Assembly (NCBI GenBank): GCA_026168455.1
Contig: CM047425.1
Location: 26,405,058 to 26,469,057 of the forward strand
Direction: 5' to 3'
Source: Theocolax elegans
Lineage: Eukaryota; Arthropoda; Insecta; Hymenoptera; Cerocephalidae
Length of the DNA stretch: 64,000 bases
In this document: piece after piece, positions 32,226-43,931 of the stretch
Numbering within the stretch: position 1 is the first letter of the stretch
Layout: each line of letters opens with the position of its first letter
Program-made: the position numbers and the translations under genes
The notes under the pieces: generated by a model
Told to the model about the DNA's origin: nothing
Database searches by the model: none
The model's input: only the letters and a program-made list of their open reading frames with translations

Positions 32226-35200
32226 TTACAAGAAATTTGCTCTGTTCTCATTGTTTATTTTTAAAATTGGATATAAACACGATTCTCTCTCTAAAATTTT
32301 TGTATCTACAGTTTTAAACTTGGAAGTGATAAATTGACTCTTTTCATTTTTCTCTATTTCAGCCTCCATTTTTTTGTTCTCCTCCTTAACTTTATTTAAC
32401 TTTTGCGTTCTCAAATAAAGTAATAGTTGAGTGATTGAATTCCATATTGCCCCAATTAAATGTAAAGAGAAACCGTAAATTCCATGCAACATAAAACCAT
32501 GCATAATCGTATCGATAATTAGCTGGATGAGGCGACATATCATAAAAAATCCTACGAAGCCCGCAGAGATATTACTAAACGTTAAAAATTCCGACCGTAG
32601 CTTGTTGAATTAGGTAGGTTATTCAAGGCTTGTTGGTCGAACTAATTTCCGATAGTAATTTCTTTGGGGTTTATATTCCTTTCCGCAGCTCCTTATGCCA
32701 TTTTATTTAATACCGTAGATTTTTCTAATGGGAATAATATCATATCGCGAAGTTTGCTGGTATCTTTTTGTCCGTATATTACTAGTAGCGAATGTCTCGG
32801 GTAAAACATATCTCCATGTTAGTTTTGTTTGAGGCGTCAATATCTCGGGATCTTTTGCCTCGACTGGATTTGGTAACATTTTAAACCAAATTTGATGCAT
32901 TTTGAACATAACCGGTAAACGATTATCACACACTAGGGGTTTCCCAGTTCTTACTAATATACGCGTTCTAGGTGTTAGAAAATATGGTTCATTGATCCGA
33001 AACACGGGTACCTGTTCCTAAAACCCCGTCGTTTCTCTCCTGACTACTTCTACTTTTAAGCATTTCAAAGAAGCTTCTTTTGCAATAAAATTAATGTCTA
33101 AAAACATCGGATCACATTTAACCTTTAGAGGACGGGGATTTTGGTTTACTGTTTTCTCTCACTTTTCTATAGAAATCGAGTTTTTGTGATGTCTCACATC
33201 TCAAAACTAATACTTGTAAAGGGTCCATCATGGGCATGGCCCGTAGAGGGGCCATCTAGTTCTCTAAAGGTTAATAAATGAATTACTTCTCCCGCTGTTA
33301 CGGCTAGATACCCGGGTTGATTCATGATACGATAACCCACTTTCGCGGGGAAACTGAAGCGAGCGCGAGGGCTTGAGTGAGAATATGTCTTTCGATTTCG
33401 CACCTTTCTTTTAATATGTCGTAATACATTCTATTTAACTGGCGGCGTACATATTTTTCAACGTATAAGAATTTTGATTTTATGTATGCAAATATATCAA
33501 GATTGTTCCCCTCAATTGTTTTTTTGCTTATAAAACTGTTAATCTTGGCGTCTTCAATTACGAAAAGTTTGGGATGTTCGGTGCGCGCGAACCTAAAACC
33601 GCATACATTCTGCTCTTCTTTTTTCCATAGTGCGAATGTAATATCATTAGTTTCAAGCGAGTACACTATACGGTTTTCTTGCGATTCATATATTTTATCT
33701 AAATTTCCTTCATACAACACACAATATTTCTTAACTCCGCTTGTATTTACAAGTCATGTGCATGCATAATTTTTACTTTATAATAGCTCGCGATCGCGTC
33801 GCAGGTAGCGAATCCCTCGCTGGCGGACCGAAGTGCACCGATGCACTTTTAAAGCGAATATTGATACCCACGGTATGGGTATGTTTTAGCGATGGAGCCG
33901 ACGAACGACGCGACCGATACCCGACGGTAGTACGCGGACTACGACCCAGCCCACGGCCGAGAGGTATCGTGAGCCAAGGACCGAGCCCAGGTGGGAGCGC
34001 GCGGAGCGAGGGGAGCGCGCGAGTAGAGTAGGAGTCGCGGTATACCTAATGTATGCGTGCGAAGATATACCGCGGCATAACAGAATATATATATGTATAT
34101 ATATAGATATAGACGGTGCGCGCACACCTATGTGTTGGTGTATACTCTTGTATATAGCGCGCACACGTATATGGTATAATTAATTATTTTAGCTAGTAGC
34201 GTCGTTAATTTTAAATAACAATTATGTAGATCCGTCGGTAGAGTTTGGTGGCGTTTCGTAATAATTTTATAATCTGTACTATTATTGGATAATCGGCCTT
34301 GGCGGAAATAAGATCAAGGCTGACTACGCGTATCGATCACGCAATCAACCACCCTAATCAACGCCGGTAGATAAGGAATAGAGCAAGATAGAGCAGGATA
34401 GCGATAGGGTGAGAAGGAAAATCCTTAATTTTGGGGATCAAGCCACGCCGCGAGCCGGATGAAGAAGCCGGTCTCGAGGATTCGCTACCTGATCGTCCGA
34501 CAAGATAGTCGTGTTTATTGAGTAGAGTTTTTGAGGCGGAGTAGCCATTTTTGGTCGAAGTTTTGTAGAGTAGAGTAGAGTAGAGTAGAGTTGAGTTGAG
34601 ATCGAGTTGTTAGTCGAGGTGTGAGTCGAATTGGTTGGAGCCGTGAGGAGATTGATTAGGCGAGTAAGATTTACGGTTAGCCCGACGGGCGGCCGAATTA
34701 TTAATTATTAATATTATATTTTTATATACCGCAGGACGGAGTTGCCTGAGTGTGTGCACGTGTGAGAGTCGGTCGCGAATCGCGATTAGAATTTGTGTCG
34801 GTGCCGGAAGTTGTAATATTTTGCTTTATTTAAATTTCCAATAAATTAAGTTGAGTTTGATTATTGAATCGCGAGTGTGTTATTTGATTTTTCCTTTACT
34901 CTAAAAGCCGCCGGCTCCGAGGTGGTCAGCCGTCGGGATTCCCTCTGTGACGAGGAGTCGAGGTGGAGATTTGTCGGGTTGCCGAGTAGTGTTGTAATGT
35001 AATAATTATTCTTTTTAATTTAAATATCTCCAGGCGCCCAATTAAATACAAATCGGCGATATCCTAGCCATTTTTAACGTCGCTACGACGGAACCTCCGT
35101 CGGCCTTTAATTTAATCTAATTAAATTCTTCCCGACGAAAAGTAGCGTCGCCGTTGTAAATTTGAAAGTTGTTCCCCGCAGTCATATCCGTAAAGTCCCG

Positions 35201-35255
35201 ACGAGTAATTAATTACACTTACGAACAAAAGCAGGAGGGATGATCTCTTTGCCAT
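32226..35255 (-). pseudogene. Chuvirus-like glycoprotein gene relic, interrupted
   Basis: The gene starts at an ATG (35255-35253) with a Leu-rich signal peptide and a YDCG motif just after it. It is interrupted near 35200 by about 1.4 kb of foreign DNA and resumes at about 33765. The ectodomain part (33720-32703, three frames) contains NRMYYDILKERC, GEVIHLL, FLTPRTRIL, LPVMFKMHQIWFK and LTWRY, a set I associate with chuvirus-type glycoproteins found integrated in arthropod genomes. The C-terminal piece (32543-32226) has a hydrophobic membrane segment and a charged tail. Several frame changes (near 33360, 33010 and 32700) make it non-functional. Such proteins mediate virus entry; here it is an endogenous relic. 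Family assignment is from remembered pattern and needs a search. Confidence 0.65.
33771..35195. mobile_element. 1.4-kb insertion in the glycoprotein relic (LTR-like)
   Basis: The sequence is non-coding, with a GC-rich part (33785-34035), (TA)n, a (TAGAG)n tract at 34567-34590, and an AATAAA (34841-34846). ccaggcgcccaattaaatac at 35030-35049 resembles a PBS region. A solo LTR or partial LTR element on the plus strand is the best guess; its termini were not resolved. Confidence 0.4.
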
Positions 35256-35325
35256 CTGTAAATAAGATAATTTTTCTATGCTTTCATTTTCCTTGAATGA
35301 ATTTACAAAGTTATTTCCTACTTGT

Positions 35326-36450
35326 TTATTCGAAACGGATTTCTATCTCTTCCGAAATGGTGTCTAATATTTCTTTAAAGTAACACAAAAGTATGAAGAT
35401 TCCCGCGATAAATAACAATATAACTACTCCTGTGATTGAACAGATGAGAAACAATGTAGTGAATACAACGGTTTTTTCCGTATTTATTAATTTATCCCTA
35501 CAGTAATTTTCCATATCCCAAAAATTACCCGAGTGTTTTTGCTTAACTAATTTATGGAATACATCTTTAGTATTTGTATCGTTAAAGATATTTGATAGTT
35601 TGCTATTAATTAACGACGTCTGAGGGAATAATAAGTGAATTGAATATTCCGTTGATACCTCATGCATTTTTATAACTTCCCCGTTTATTTTAAACGTACA
35701 ATACGTTTTTGTGTGTATTATTCCGACTCCACGTAACGGTACGATTGTTCCTGTTAATCCGTCACAGCCAATCGACACTCTCGTAGCCGTGGGCGCTGAT
35801 TATAATATTTTATTTAATTTTTCAAGTTTTATTATCGTTCGTTTGGCATTGGTTTTATATTTAATATAGCAATTACGGTAATTAAATTTGGTCGGTTGAG
35901 TCATCGATTCCATTTCGCAACTATCTATTGCTTTTAAATGCAGTCTTTCTTTTTTGCAAATTAATTTTCCTTGAAACTTTTTACAATTCGTAAAGTCGGT
36001 GCTTGAAAAATCGTAATAATTTGCCTCTTGTTGAAGTATATAGTTATTTTCCGGTTTAACATAGGCGACGTATGATGTATTTGTATATATGTTTTGAGGA
36101 ATTGGAAGAAGAGATACCCTATACAATGAGCAGGTAGATTTTTCAACCAAGGGGACCTCTATTTGAATAAATAGTTTATTATTGATATATCCAGTATGTA
36201 GGCTTATTATATTAGCTAGTCTTCATAAATCTCTCTCTCCCCTTTTCACCGGGAATTCATTGGTTTTCTCATATTTTTCGATATAATTAACAACTTGTTT
36301 GAGTCTATTAGATGATAATAAAGTAGTGTACATTTGATTTTCTTTTATTCCTTCTAATTTAATAAAAATACCTACGCTATAGTTTATCTGGTTGTCCAAC
36401 ATTTTTCGAAACGTAGTTTTATATTGTTTATTATTTGCAAGTATCGTTCA
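35326..36450 (-). pseudogene. Errantivirus/baculovirus F-type envelope-like gene relic
   Basis: From about 36450 down to 35326 the minus strand encodes an extracellular protein with scattered Cys residues. It has a VPLV...SLLPIPQ segment, a C-rich middle (CKKF...LICKK), GTIVPLRGVGII, and a C-terminal membrane span (near residues 110-135 of the frame ending 35326) with a short cytoplasmic tail. This layout fits the F-like Env of insect errantiviruses. One stop (35800-35802) separates two in-frame parts, and more stops and frame changes lie upstream of 36150. It ends about 70 bases before the chuvirus-like glycoprotein start. Its 5' part is cut off by the Helitron-like end at 36538. Confidence 0.6.
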
Positions 36451-36537
36451 AGATAAATTTTCCCTTTCACTTGCATCATTTTTGCATAATGCTGAATTCA
36501 TCATAGAATCTTGCTTTGTCTATATATTTACATATAC

Positions 36538-36835
36538 TAGGGGGGCTTCGCCCTCCTGCGCGCTTCGCGCGCTAACCCCCTATTTTTAATTTCGAAAAAG
36601 GTTTTTCGTAATTAATTTATTTAAAATAATGTTTTAAAAATTATTATTTTTTCACTACCATGGGCACCTTAAAAATTAAACAGATTCACACAACACCTTG
36701 GAGGTATTGCTATAGTTATTATAATTTATAAATAAAAGTTTACCAAAATTTAGTGTAATGATATCAGAATAAAAATAATAAAAAAAAATAAAGACATATT
36801 AAATGTTAACTGTAAATTTTAAACTATATGATATA
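36538..36835 (-). mobile_element. Helitron-like 3' terminal fragment
   Basis: CTAG followed by gggggcttcgccctcctgcg and the gcgcgcttcgcgcgc hairpin, then about 260 bp of the same body as at 13080. The copy stops abruptly near 36835. Confidence 0.65.
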
Positions 36836-37665
36836 TGATAAATGAATTTATTGATCTCCACAAGCCAAAGAAATATTCCTCACAACTCAAGTAAGGCGGA
36901 CTGTATTAATACCAGCCACTATAGAAACCTCACAGGATGAGTGTTTGAAAAAAGACTAAGACAAGCTAAGTCAAAAAAAAATATATAAAATTTAATTGAT
37001 TGTAATATAAAATTAATAAAAACTTAAGAAGATGGAAAAAAAATAAGAAAAGAAAATTTATTGTATTTTGCCCTGAGTATGCCTGGTGGGCTCATCAGTA
37101 GAGTCCAGGCATCTCGTCTCTAGATACGGATGAAAGATATACAAATTTTTGAAAATTAGCTCTATCCCGACGAGGAAGACATGGGGTATATATGCCCTAC
37201 CGATAGCAAACTTTATTAAGTGCCACATATTAACAGGTAGCCCCCTAACGCACTTACATAGCCCTCATAGGCCCTCGGGGAGCCGTTTGATCACTTCGAT
37301 CACCTGGGCTAGAGAGGCGAAGGTTGTCCCTGCTCGACCGGTGTCAAGAAGACCGTTTTCTGAGCACCGGGAGCCTCGTTAGGGATAGCCGTGCGTTTGC
37401 ACCACCACGCTTGAGATCCCAGAAACTCAAGCTCCCCTACGTCTAGTGCCAACTTTGGAGGTGTACTGCGTATACGTATACACACTGTGGAAGGGGGAAC
37501 ACAGGCTTTTCTCCTACAGTCGTACCTCCGCACTTTTTGACGTTCTCGCGGGGAAATCCACCGGGACTGTGGTGGTGGGGATGGGAGTTTATGACCGACT
37601 TCGGTCCAAGATGAGCCAGGCGAAGATAAACTACTTCGTCTCTTCTGGCAAGTGGGTTTTTTGAG
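36836..37665 (-). mobile_element. Internal region of a short minus-strand LTR element
   Basis: It lies downstream (on the minus strand) of an LTR and PBS. ORFs 37309-37719 and shadows have no recognised domain, so it may be a TRIM-like element without coding capacity. A hammerhead-like segment lies at 37065-37110. The distal end joins other repeats near 36836. Confidence 0.35.
37065..37110 (-). ncRNA. Degenerate hammerhead-ribozyme-like core
   Basis: On the minus strand CTGATGA (37092-37098) is followed by GCCC, a 14-nt loop, GGGC and then AAAAT. The order matches a hammerhead core with stem II, but the invariant GAAA reads AAAA, so self-cleavage is unlikely. Confidence 0.3.
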
Positions 37666-37675
37666 TTGGGCGCCA
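37666..37675 (-). promoter_or_regulatory. Primer-binding site of a minus-strand LTR element
   Basis: On the minus strand TGGCGCCCAA follows the LTR end after two bases; this is the standard Gypsy-type PBS motif. The same motif occurs at 47096-47105. Confidence 0.65.
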
Positions 37676-37677
37676 TT

Positions 37678-37891
37678 TGTAACGGGGTACGGATTGAATA
37701 TAAGGAATAAAAAAATCAACGAAGGTATCGGGGCGCGAACCCACGATCCCGGGAGCGCGAGGCAGAAGCCTCACCACTGCGCTACCATTCGCAATTATCC
37801 CGGCTAGTCGACTTGGTCCTATCGACGAACGTCGCCGATAATTCAGGGACCTAACCTGCGCCGACACTCGAAATCCGTACCCGTTATAACA
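37678..37891 (-). repeat. Short LTR (214 bp) containing a tRNA-like promoter
   Basis: TGTAACGGGGTACGGATT at one end is mirrored as AATCCGTACCCGTTATAACA at the other. Inside, on the minus strand, a tRNA-like segment has an A box (37774-37784, TAGCGCAGTGG) and a B box (37732-37742, GGGTTCGCGCC). The acceptor stem does not close, so it is not a working tRNA. Confidence 0.6.
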
Positions 37892-37898
37892 TATATAT

Positions 37899-39376
37899 GG
37901 TCTATTTCACGTCAAGTGGTACGATGAAAATTTGAAATCACTCCAAATTTTGTGAACAGACTGGAAATATCTTCCAGAAGATAGAAAAAAAATTTGAGGT
38001 GTTAAAAATAATTTGCTTAAGAGTTATTCGACCATGAAAAGTGGAAATTTTTCAATTTTTTAGAAAAATTTCTATTTTTAAAGCCATTTATCTCAAAATC
38101 TGTTGATTTTTTTTAAAAACATTACAAACAACTTTTGTTTAAATTAATCTTTAGAACTTATCTACCCTGGTTACATTTCTTAATTTTGAAATCTCGAAGA
38201 GATAGAACACCCGGACATATTGAATATCAAAAAAAGGCTACCATACCACAATCGATTTTAATCTAACACCTCTCAAAAGTTCACATTTTTCACGAGCTTT
38301 CGAATGGCTTGGCTTAGCTTATTGGCCAAGACCGCTGTTGTAAGTTATGCCTCATAAACCTCATAAAATCACTAATTTTCACGTATTTTAGGACATAACT
38401 TACACCAAAGGTGTAATATATATATAATATATATATGGGGTATTCCACGTGAAGTGGTCCGATCAAAATTTTAAAATGCACCAAATTTTGAGTACACTAT
38501 GCCAATTTTTTTGCAGAATACAGAAAAAAATTTTTAGGTATTTTTAGGTAATTTTTAGGTAATTTTTAGCTCAAAAGTTATTATAACCTCAAAAAGTGAA
38601 CTTTATCCAGTTTTTTTCAACACCAGCTGGGTTTATCGCTATTTAACTCAAAATCTTTCAACTTTTACTATACAACATTATGTGTAACATTCGTTGCTAA
38701 TTATGTGTAGAATTTATCCTTCTGGGTTAGAATTTCTAATCTTAAGGTCAATGTTACATAAACTACATGTCAACTTAAAAAAGTGTAAGTTCGCCGCAAT
38801 TGATTTTTTTATCCAAAAGTCTAAAAGAAAGCTTGGAGCAATACCTTTCAAATAGTCTGTAGCTTTTTATGGCCTTCAATTTTGTAAAAAGTTATGATAA
38901 TTTAAAGAAAGACAAAAAATTCACAAAAATTAACATGGTATTTCCCATTTAAATTTTTAAAAAAATTTGGTGTTTGTGTGTTCAAAAAATGTGATCTTTT
39001 GAGCGGTGTTAGATCAAAATCGATTGTGGCGTGGTCGCCTTTTTTTTATATTCAATATTTCCGGGCGTTCTATCTCTTCGAGATTTTAAAATTAGGAATT
39101 GTAACCCAAGTAGATAAGTTCTAAAGATTATTTTGAACAAAAGTTGTTTATAATGTATTTTTTAAAAAATCAATAGATTTTGAGATAAATAGCTTTGAAA
39201 ATAATAATTTCTCTAAAAAATAGAAAAATTTCCATTTTTCATGGTGGAATAACTCTTAGGCAAATTATTTTTAACACCTCAAATTTTTTTTCTATCTTCT
39301 GGAAGATATTTCCAGTCTGTTCACAAAATTTGGAGTGATATCAAATTTTCATCGTACCACTGATGTGAAATAGCTC
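37899..39376. mobile_element. TIR element (GGTCTATTTCACGTC family) with an inserted second element
   Basis: The left arm 37899-38425 matches 14449-14975. The right arm, about 38996-39376, is the reverse complement and ends gaaatagctc before (TA)n. A different arm (38437-38990) sits between them. No transposase ORF was found. Confidence 0.65.
38437..38990 (+). repeat. Half element with a GGGGTATTCCACGTGAAGTGG end
   Basis: It begins after (TA)n with ggggtattccacgtgaagtg. Part of it (about 38720-38900) recurs at 60893-61080. Its terminal motif is related to, but distinct from, the GGGCTATTTCACG family. Confidence 0.6.
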
Positions 39377-39386
39377 ATATATATGG

Positions 39387-40328
39387 TAATGAACAATTAA
39401 CTTACCAAAAATAGTAAAGTGCATATACTTAATTGTAGTATTTAGTAAAAACCTATTAAAATTTTAGATTATTTTAAACGGATTTAATAGAACTTTACCT
39501 CCTAAAATTAATTTATTTATGTCATCGCCAAGAGTTCTATATATCTTTAATATTTTGTACTTTAAGAGTAATAAAACTTTCTTCTTAATTAAATTAATTT
39601 TTGTATTAGCTTTAAAGAATTATTTATAACATTTTAGCGGTATATAAATAAAAACCTGTTTCTTCCATTTCTCCCGTAATTCGTAATTTGCACCCTTTTT
39701 CAAAATTTGCGTTTTAATCCATAATTATATCCAATTTATTTTTCCCTTTAGTTACAGAGCCCATATATTTATTTTAATTATTATAAACAAAGGCATTCCT
39801 TAAATTACCTTTTGTTTCTAATAAATACATACTTGTTTATATAAAATATTGTTTTATATAAATATACGTAATCTACTTACTTATATATGCATACAATTTT
39901 TAAATTTTGATTTGAATAATATTTAAATTAAAAACTACTAAAATAATAATTTTCGAAAAATTTTTGAAATGTAATTCGTATTTTATATTGCCTCTGTTAA
40001 AATTTGAATTTTCTTTTGCCATTACTGTTTATAATAGAATTATCTTAAAAATGCAATAATTAATGTATTTAGTTAATGTATTTAGTTTTAATTAATGTAT
40101 TAATTAATGTAAAAGTGTATGTTATACTTGATTAATATTTATTTTATCTTCGTAAAATTGTGCATATTTTTAAAAACATTACATTAAATTGTAGGTCCGT
40201 TTTTATTTTATGAGTTTTATCAGGAATAACTAAACTAATACACATTCTTTCAAGTTATATTCACAACTTTTTTTTGCGCACGGAAAAAATACATATATTA
40301 TCTATTCTTGAAAAAACAAATAACACGT
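39387..40328 (-). mobile_element. Helitron-like body copy
   Basis: It matches 14985-15700 and 60000-60850 and leads into the (CA)n at 40329. It is non-coding. Confidence 0.6.
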
Positions 40329-40363
40329 ACACACACACACGCACACACACACACACACACACA

Positions 40364-40412
<49 letters not shown>

Positions 40413-40714
40413 GCACGCACTCACGCACGTACCTCACACACACACTCACACACACACACACACACACGCACGCACGCACGTTCGCGCACACATATACACA
40501 CTTATATATATGACATATATATATATATAACATATATATAACATATATATGACATACATATATAAAACATATATATATATGTTGAATTCTGAATTCTTAG
40601 ACACGGCGGCGGCGGCGGCGAAATATTTATATATTATATATATATATAGATATATTTATATATATAAGTGTGAGTGTGTTTGCGCGACCGTGTGTGCGTG
40701 TGCGTGTGCGTGTG

Positions 40715-40756
<42 letters not shown>
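40329..40756. repeat. (CA)n, TA satellite, (GGC)n cassette and (TG)n
   Basis: CA repeats with gc variants (40329-40500), the tatatgacatat satellite, the gttgaattctgaattctt/(GGC)n cassette (40580-40620), (TA)n, then a (TG)n run up to 40756. The LINE polyA abuts the TG run. Confidence 0.9.
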
Positions 40757-40760
<4 letters not shown>

Positions 40761-40955
40761 TTTTTTTTTTCCGAAGAGGTGGAGAAATGCTTAATACACC
40801 ATGACTGGAGCCATGCGAGACTCCCCGTGTGTGGGACTCTCCTATCGAGAGGTGTCGATAGGCATACCCACTAAAACTCCACCACTTTTCTTACCTTTAT
40901 TCCCCCGCGGAAACCGCCGCAAGGCATTACTTCGCGGGGGGAGGCAACGGCTAGG

Positions 40956-43926
40956 TTAGCCCACTAATGTTGCTATCGCAACTCTTCTCTCCTCTTCTCT
41001 TCTGATGAGACCCAGCCTGTCCACTACGGACGTACAGAGGGTTACCACCGCGTTCCATCCCTCCTGGGAGTCAAGCAGGCACGCCCCGATGCCCTCAGGG
41101 GTGAGGGGACCGCTCCAAGTGATTTGAAATTGGTCCCGTTCCTCCCTGAAACGAGGACACCGTAGGAGGACGTGTTCCACGTCTTCGTCCACCCCTGGAC
41201 AAGCCGGGCACTCTGCGCTGCCGTATACCCGTATACGAAATAGGTAACTACGGAAGCATCCGTGCCCGGTCAACACCTGGGTAAGCTGGAAACTGACGAA
41301 GCCGTGTTTCCTGCTCGCCCACTCCCGGATCCGCGGGATGATGCGGTGGGTCCAGCGGCCACCCCTGGCTGAGTCCCATCTCCGCTGTTACTCCTCTACG
41401 GTCCGCAATGACCATCGGTTGTGGCAGCGGTTCTCTTCCAGGCGTCGCCCACCCTCACGGTGTCTTTCAGCTTTTTCGGCTGCCAGGAGGTCGAAGGGGG
41501 CGGTCCCCGCGACCACCGAGAGCGCAATGTCAGATACGGGTCGGTACGCCCGGGCCACCCTTAGCGCAGCTATCCTGCAGGCTCTCTGGCACGGAGCACC
41601 AAAGCTCTTGTGCATGTTCAGGGCATCAGCCCAGATAGGAGCTCCGTATAAAATTACGGAGCTCACCACCGAGGCAAGGAGGGACCTTCGCGGTTGCTGG
41701 GGTCCCCCGATGTTGGGCATGATGCCCGCCAGCGCACGGGCCACCTTTGTCGCCTTTGAGCCTGCGTTCGCGAGATGGTGTTTGAACGACAGCCGCGCGT
41801 CTAGTGTGACCTTTAAATACTTGAACGTTTTCACCGACCGTATCCGTTCTTTACCTACCGTGAAGGTGGCGGTCCTCTCCTTTTTTGTGCCAGAGATGAG
41901 CACCGCCTCCGTTTTTTCCGCCGCCAGACTAAGTCCGTGGTCTCTCAACCAAGTGGCGATCACTTCTATAGAGACGTTTTCGAGATATTCGATCTCTTCG
42001 ACACTCTTTGCGACCACCACTAGCGCCACGTCGTCCGCGAAAGCCACCATCGAGACTCCCTCCGGAAGTTGCTGCCTAAGCAGGCCATCATAGACAGCGT
42101 TCCAGAGTAGGGGCCCAACGACCGAATCTTGGCACACCGTCGTCGGTGTCGTAGAGCAGACTACGGTCAGTCAGGTAACTCGAGGTGACCTCCCTGAGAT
42201 AGAGTGGCACTTGGAAGTGCTACAGGGACAGCATGATGTCGTCCCATCTGGCAGAGTTGAAGGCATTCCGGATGTCCAAGGTTATGATGGCACACATCCG
42301 CCTTGCACTCCGACCAGCATTGATGGCTTTTGTGGCTATACCAACAACTCTGCCTACAGCGTCCATGGTCGATCGACCCTTTCGGAAGCCGAACTGGTTG
42401 TCGGAGAGGTCTCCGGCCCGACCGATGGCCGCTGCGAGCCTGGCGCAGATCACCCGCTCCAGGAGCTTCCCGACTATATCCAGTAGACAGAGCGGGCGGT
42501 AAGATGATGGCTCCTCCGGGGGTTTGTTTCCCTTCGGTAGGAGTACCAGCCTCTGCCTCTTCCACTGGGCCGAGAAGCAACCTTCTCTTATGCATGCGTT
42601 GAATGCGTCCAGGAACAAGCCCGGAGCACTCATCGCCGCTGTCTTTACGGCCAGGCCAGGTATTCCGTTAGGCCCTGGGCCTTTACGTACGGAAATACCT
42701 TTAGTCGCCATCCTCAGTTCGGCTTCACTAATGTCTGGCGACTCGGCTGCACCAATGGTGGCCATCAGGCCCGTCTCTGCTGTCCTTTTTCGATGTTCTG
42801 GAAACAGGTGGCGGATGACTCCGTCCAGAAAAACTGGGTCGGTGGGTGCAACAGCGCTCCCGTGGTTGATCTTATTCATAACCGTTTTATACGGTCTGCC
42901 CCAGTGGTCGTGGTCCACCTCCTCACAGAGCTCCCGCCAACTCCTTCTCTTGGCAGCCTTGATGGCCACCTTGACATTCCTCCGCTTTTGTTCGTATTCT
43001 GCGGAACGATCTTGGAACCGCGGTGTTCCCCTCGCTCTTTGGTGCAGCCTTCTGGCACGCAGGCACTTACGTCTCTTTTCTGCGATGTCCTCACTCCACC
43101 AGATTATCGGTGGACGGCCGCGAGTGTTAAACTTCACGGCCATAGAGGCATTGCAAGCCGCAGTTTGGGCATTCGTGAGGCCTCGTGCTTTTTCTTCGGC
43201 GGTTCCCTCCACTTTTGCCCCCTCAAGGTAGCAGAGGAACGTCTCACGATCAAACGTGGCTGGTGCCCATCTCTCTCTTGCTCCTCTTCCTGCTCTCTTT
43301 GTCCTCCCGCTGGTCAGTTGGAGCTGGTACATGAGTGCTTGGTGGTCACTACCCGTGTAACGATTGCTAACTTTCCAGCCGAGTCCCCCTCCCCCCATCA
43401 ATCTAGGATCGACGAAGATGAGGTCGACTATGGACGACTTGCCGGCTTTGGTGAAAGTCGGGGTTGTCCCTGTGTTAGCGATCTCCAGCTCCAGTAGAGC
43501 GAACGCCTCGAGAAGTGCCCGAACACGCGCGTTGGTCTTGGCGCTGCCCCAGTCCGTCGCCCAAGCATTAAAGTCCCCACCGATTGCGACCGGTAGCCGT
43601 GAGGACCGAGCACTGGTGACGACTGCATCCAGAGATCTCGCAAAGTCCTCGGTGGAATCGCTGGGCGGGAAGTAGCAGCTGTACATGCGTACCTCCGCCA
43701 CCTCCACCCAGGTGAAGCTGGGAAGGGGGGCGACCATTTTTCTGAAGATGTATATATTTCCACATACCCAGTTGGCCGCCTTGCCCGTGGCATCCCTTAC
43801 CCAGTTCGACTTCTCGAGATCCCGGAACTCCTCGCTGATGATCGCTACGTCCGCTCTCTCCTCTCTGACCAGCTGGGACAGCAGGTCCTGGGCCGCAGCG
43901 CAGTGATTGAGGTTTATTTGGAGCAC
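40956..43926 (-). pseudogene. LINE ORF2: endonuclease and reverse transcriptase
   Basis: The main frame, 43926-42220, begins right after ORF1. It contains the endonuclease with GGDFNAWATDWGS (near residue 95) and SDHQALMY (near residue 193), then RT blocks LLPKGNKPP, SYRPLCLLDIVGK and DNQFGFRKGRS. A frameshift between 42220 and 42137 leads to the frame 42137-41388, which holds the catalytic FADD (VAFADDVAL). A stop near 41388 precedes the C-terminal part (41276-40956), with a CxxC...HxxxxC knuckle (CPACPG...EHVLLRC) typical of R1/jockey-type ORF2. The protein would nick target DNA and prime reverse transcription. Confidence 0.9.
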
Positions 43927-43931
43927 CTTAA

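Noticed and set aside
37731..37795. Functional tRNA gene
   Set aside because: A and B boxes are present but the acceptor stem does not close, so it is only tRNA-like.
41338..43675. Long plus-strand ORFs (for example 41338-42093, 42524-43231)
   Set aside because: They are antisense shadows of the GC-rich LINE ORF2 and show no domain.
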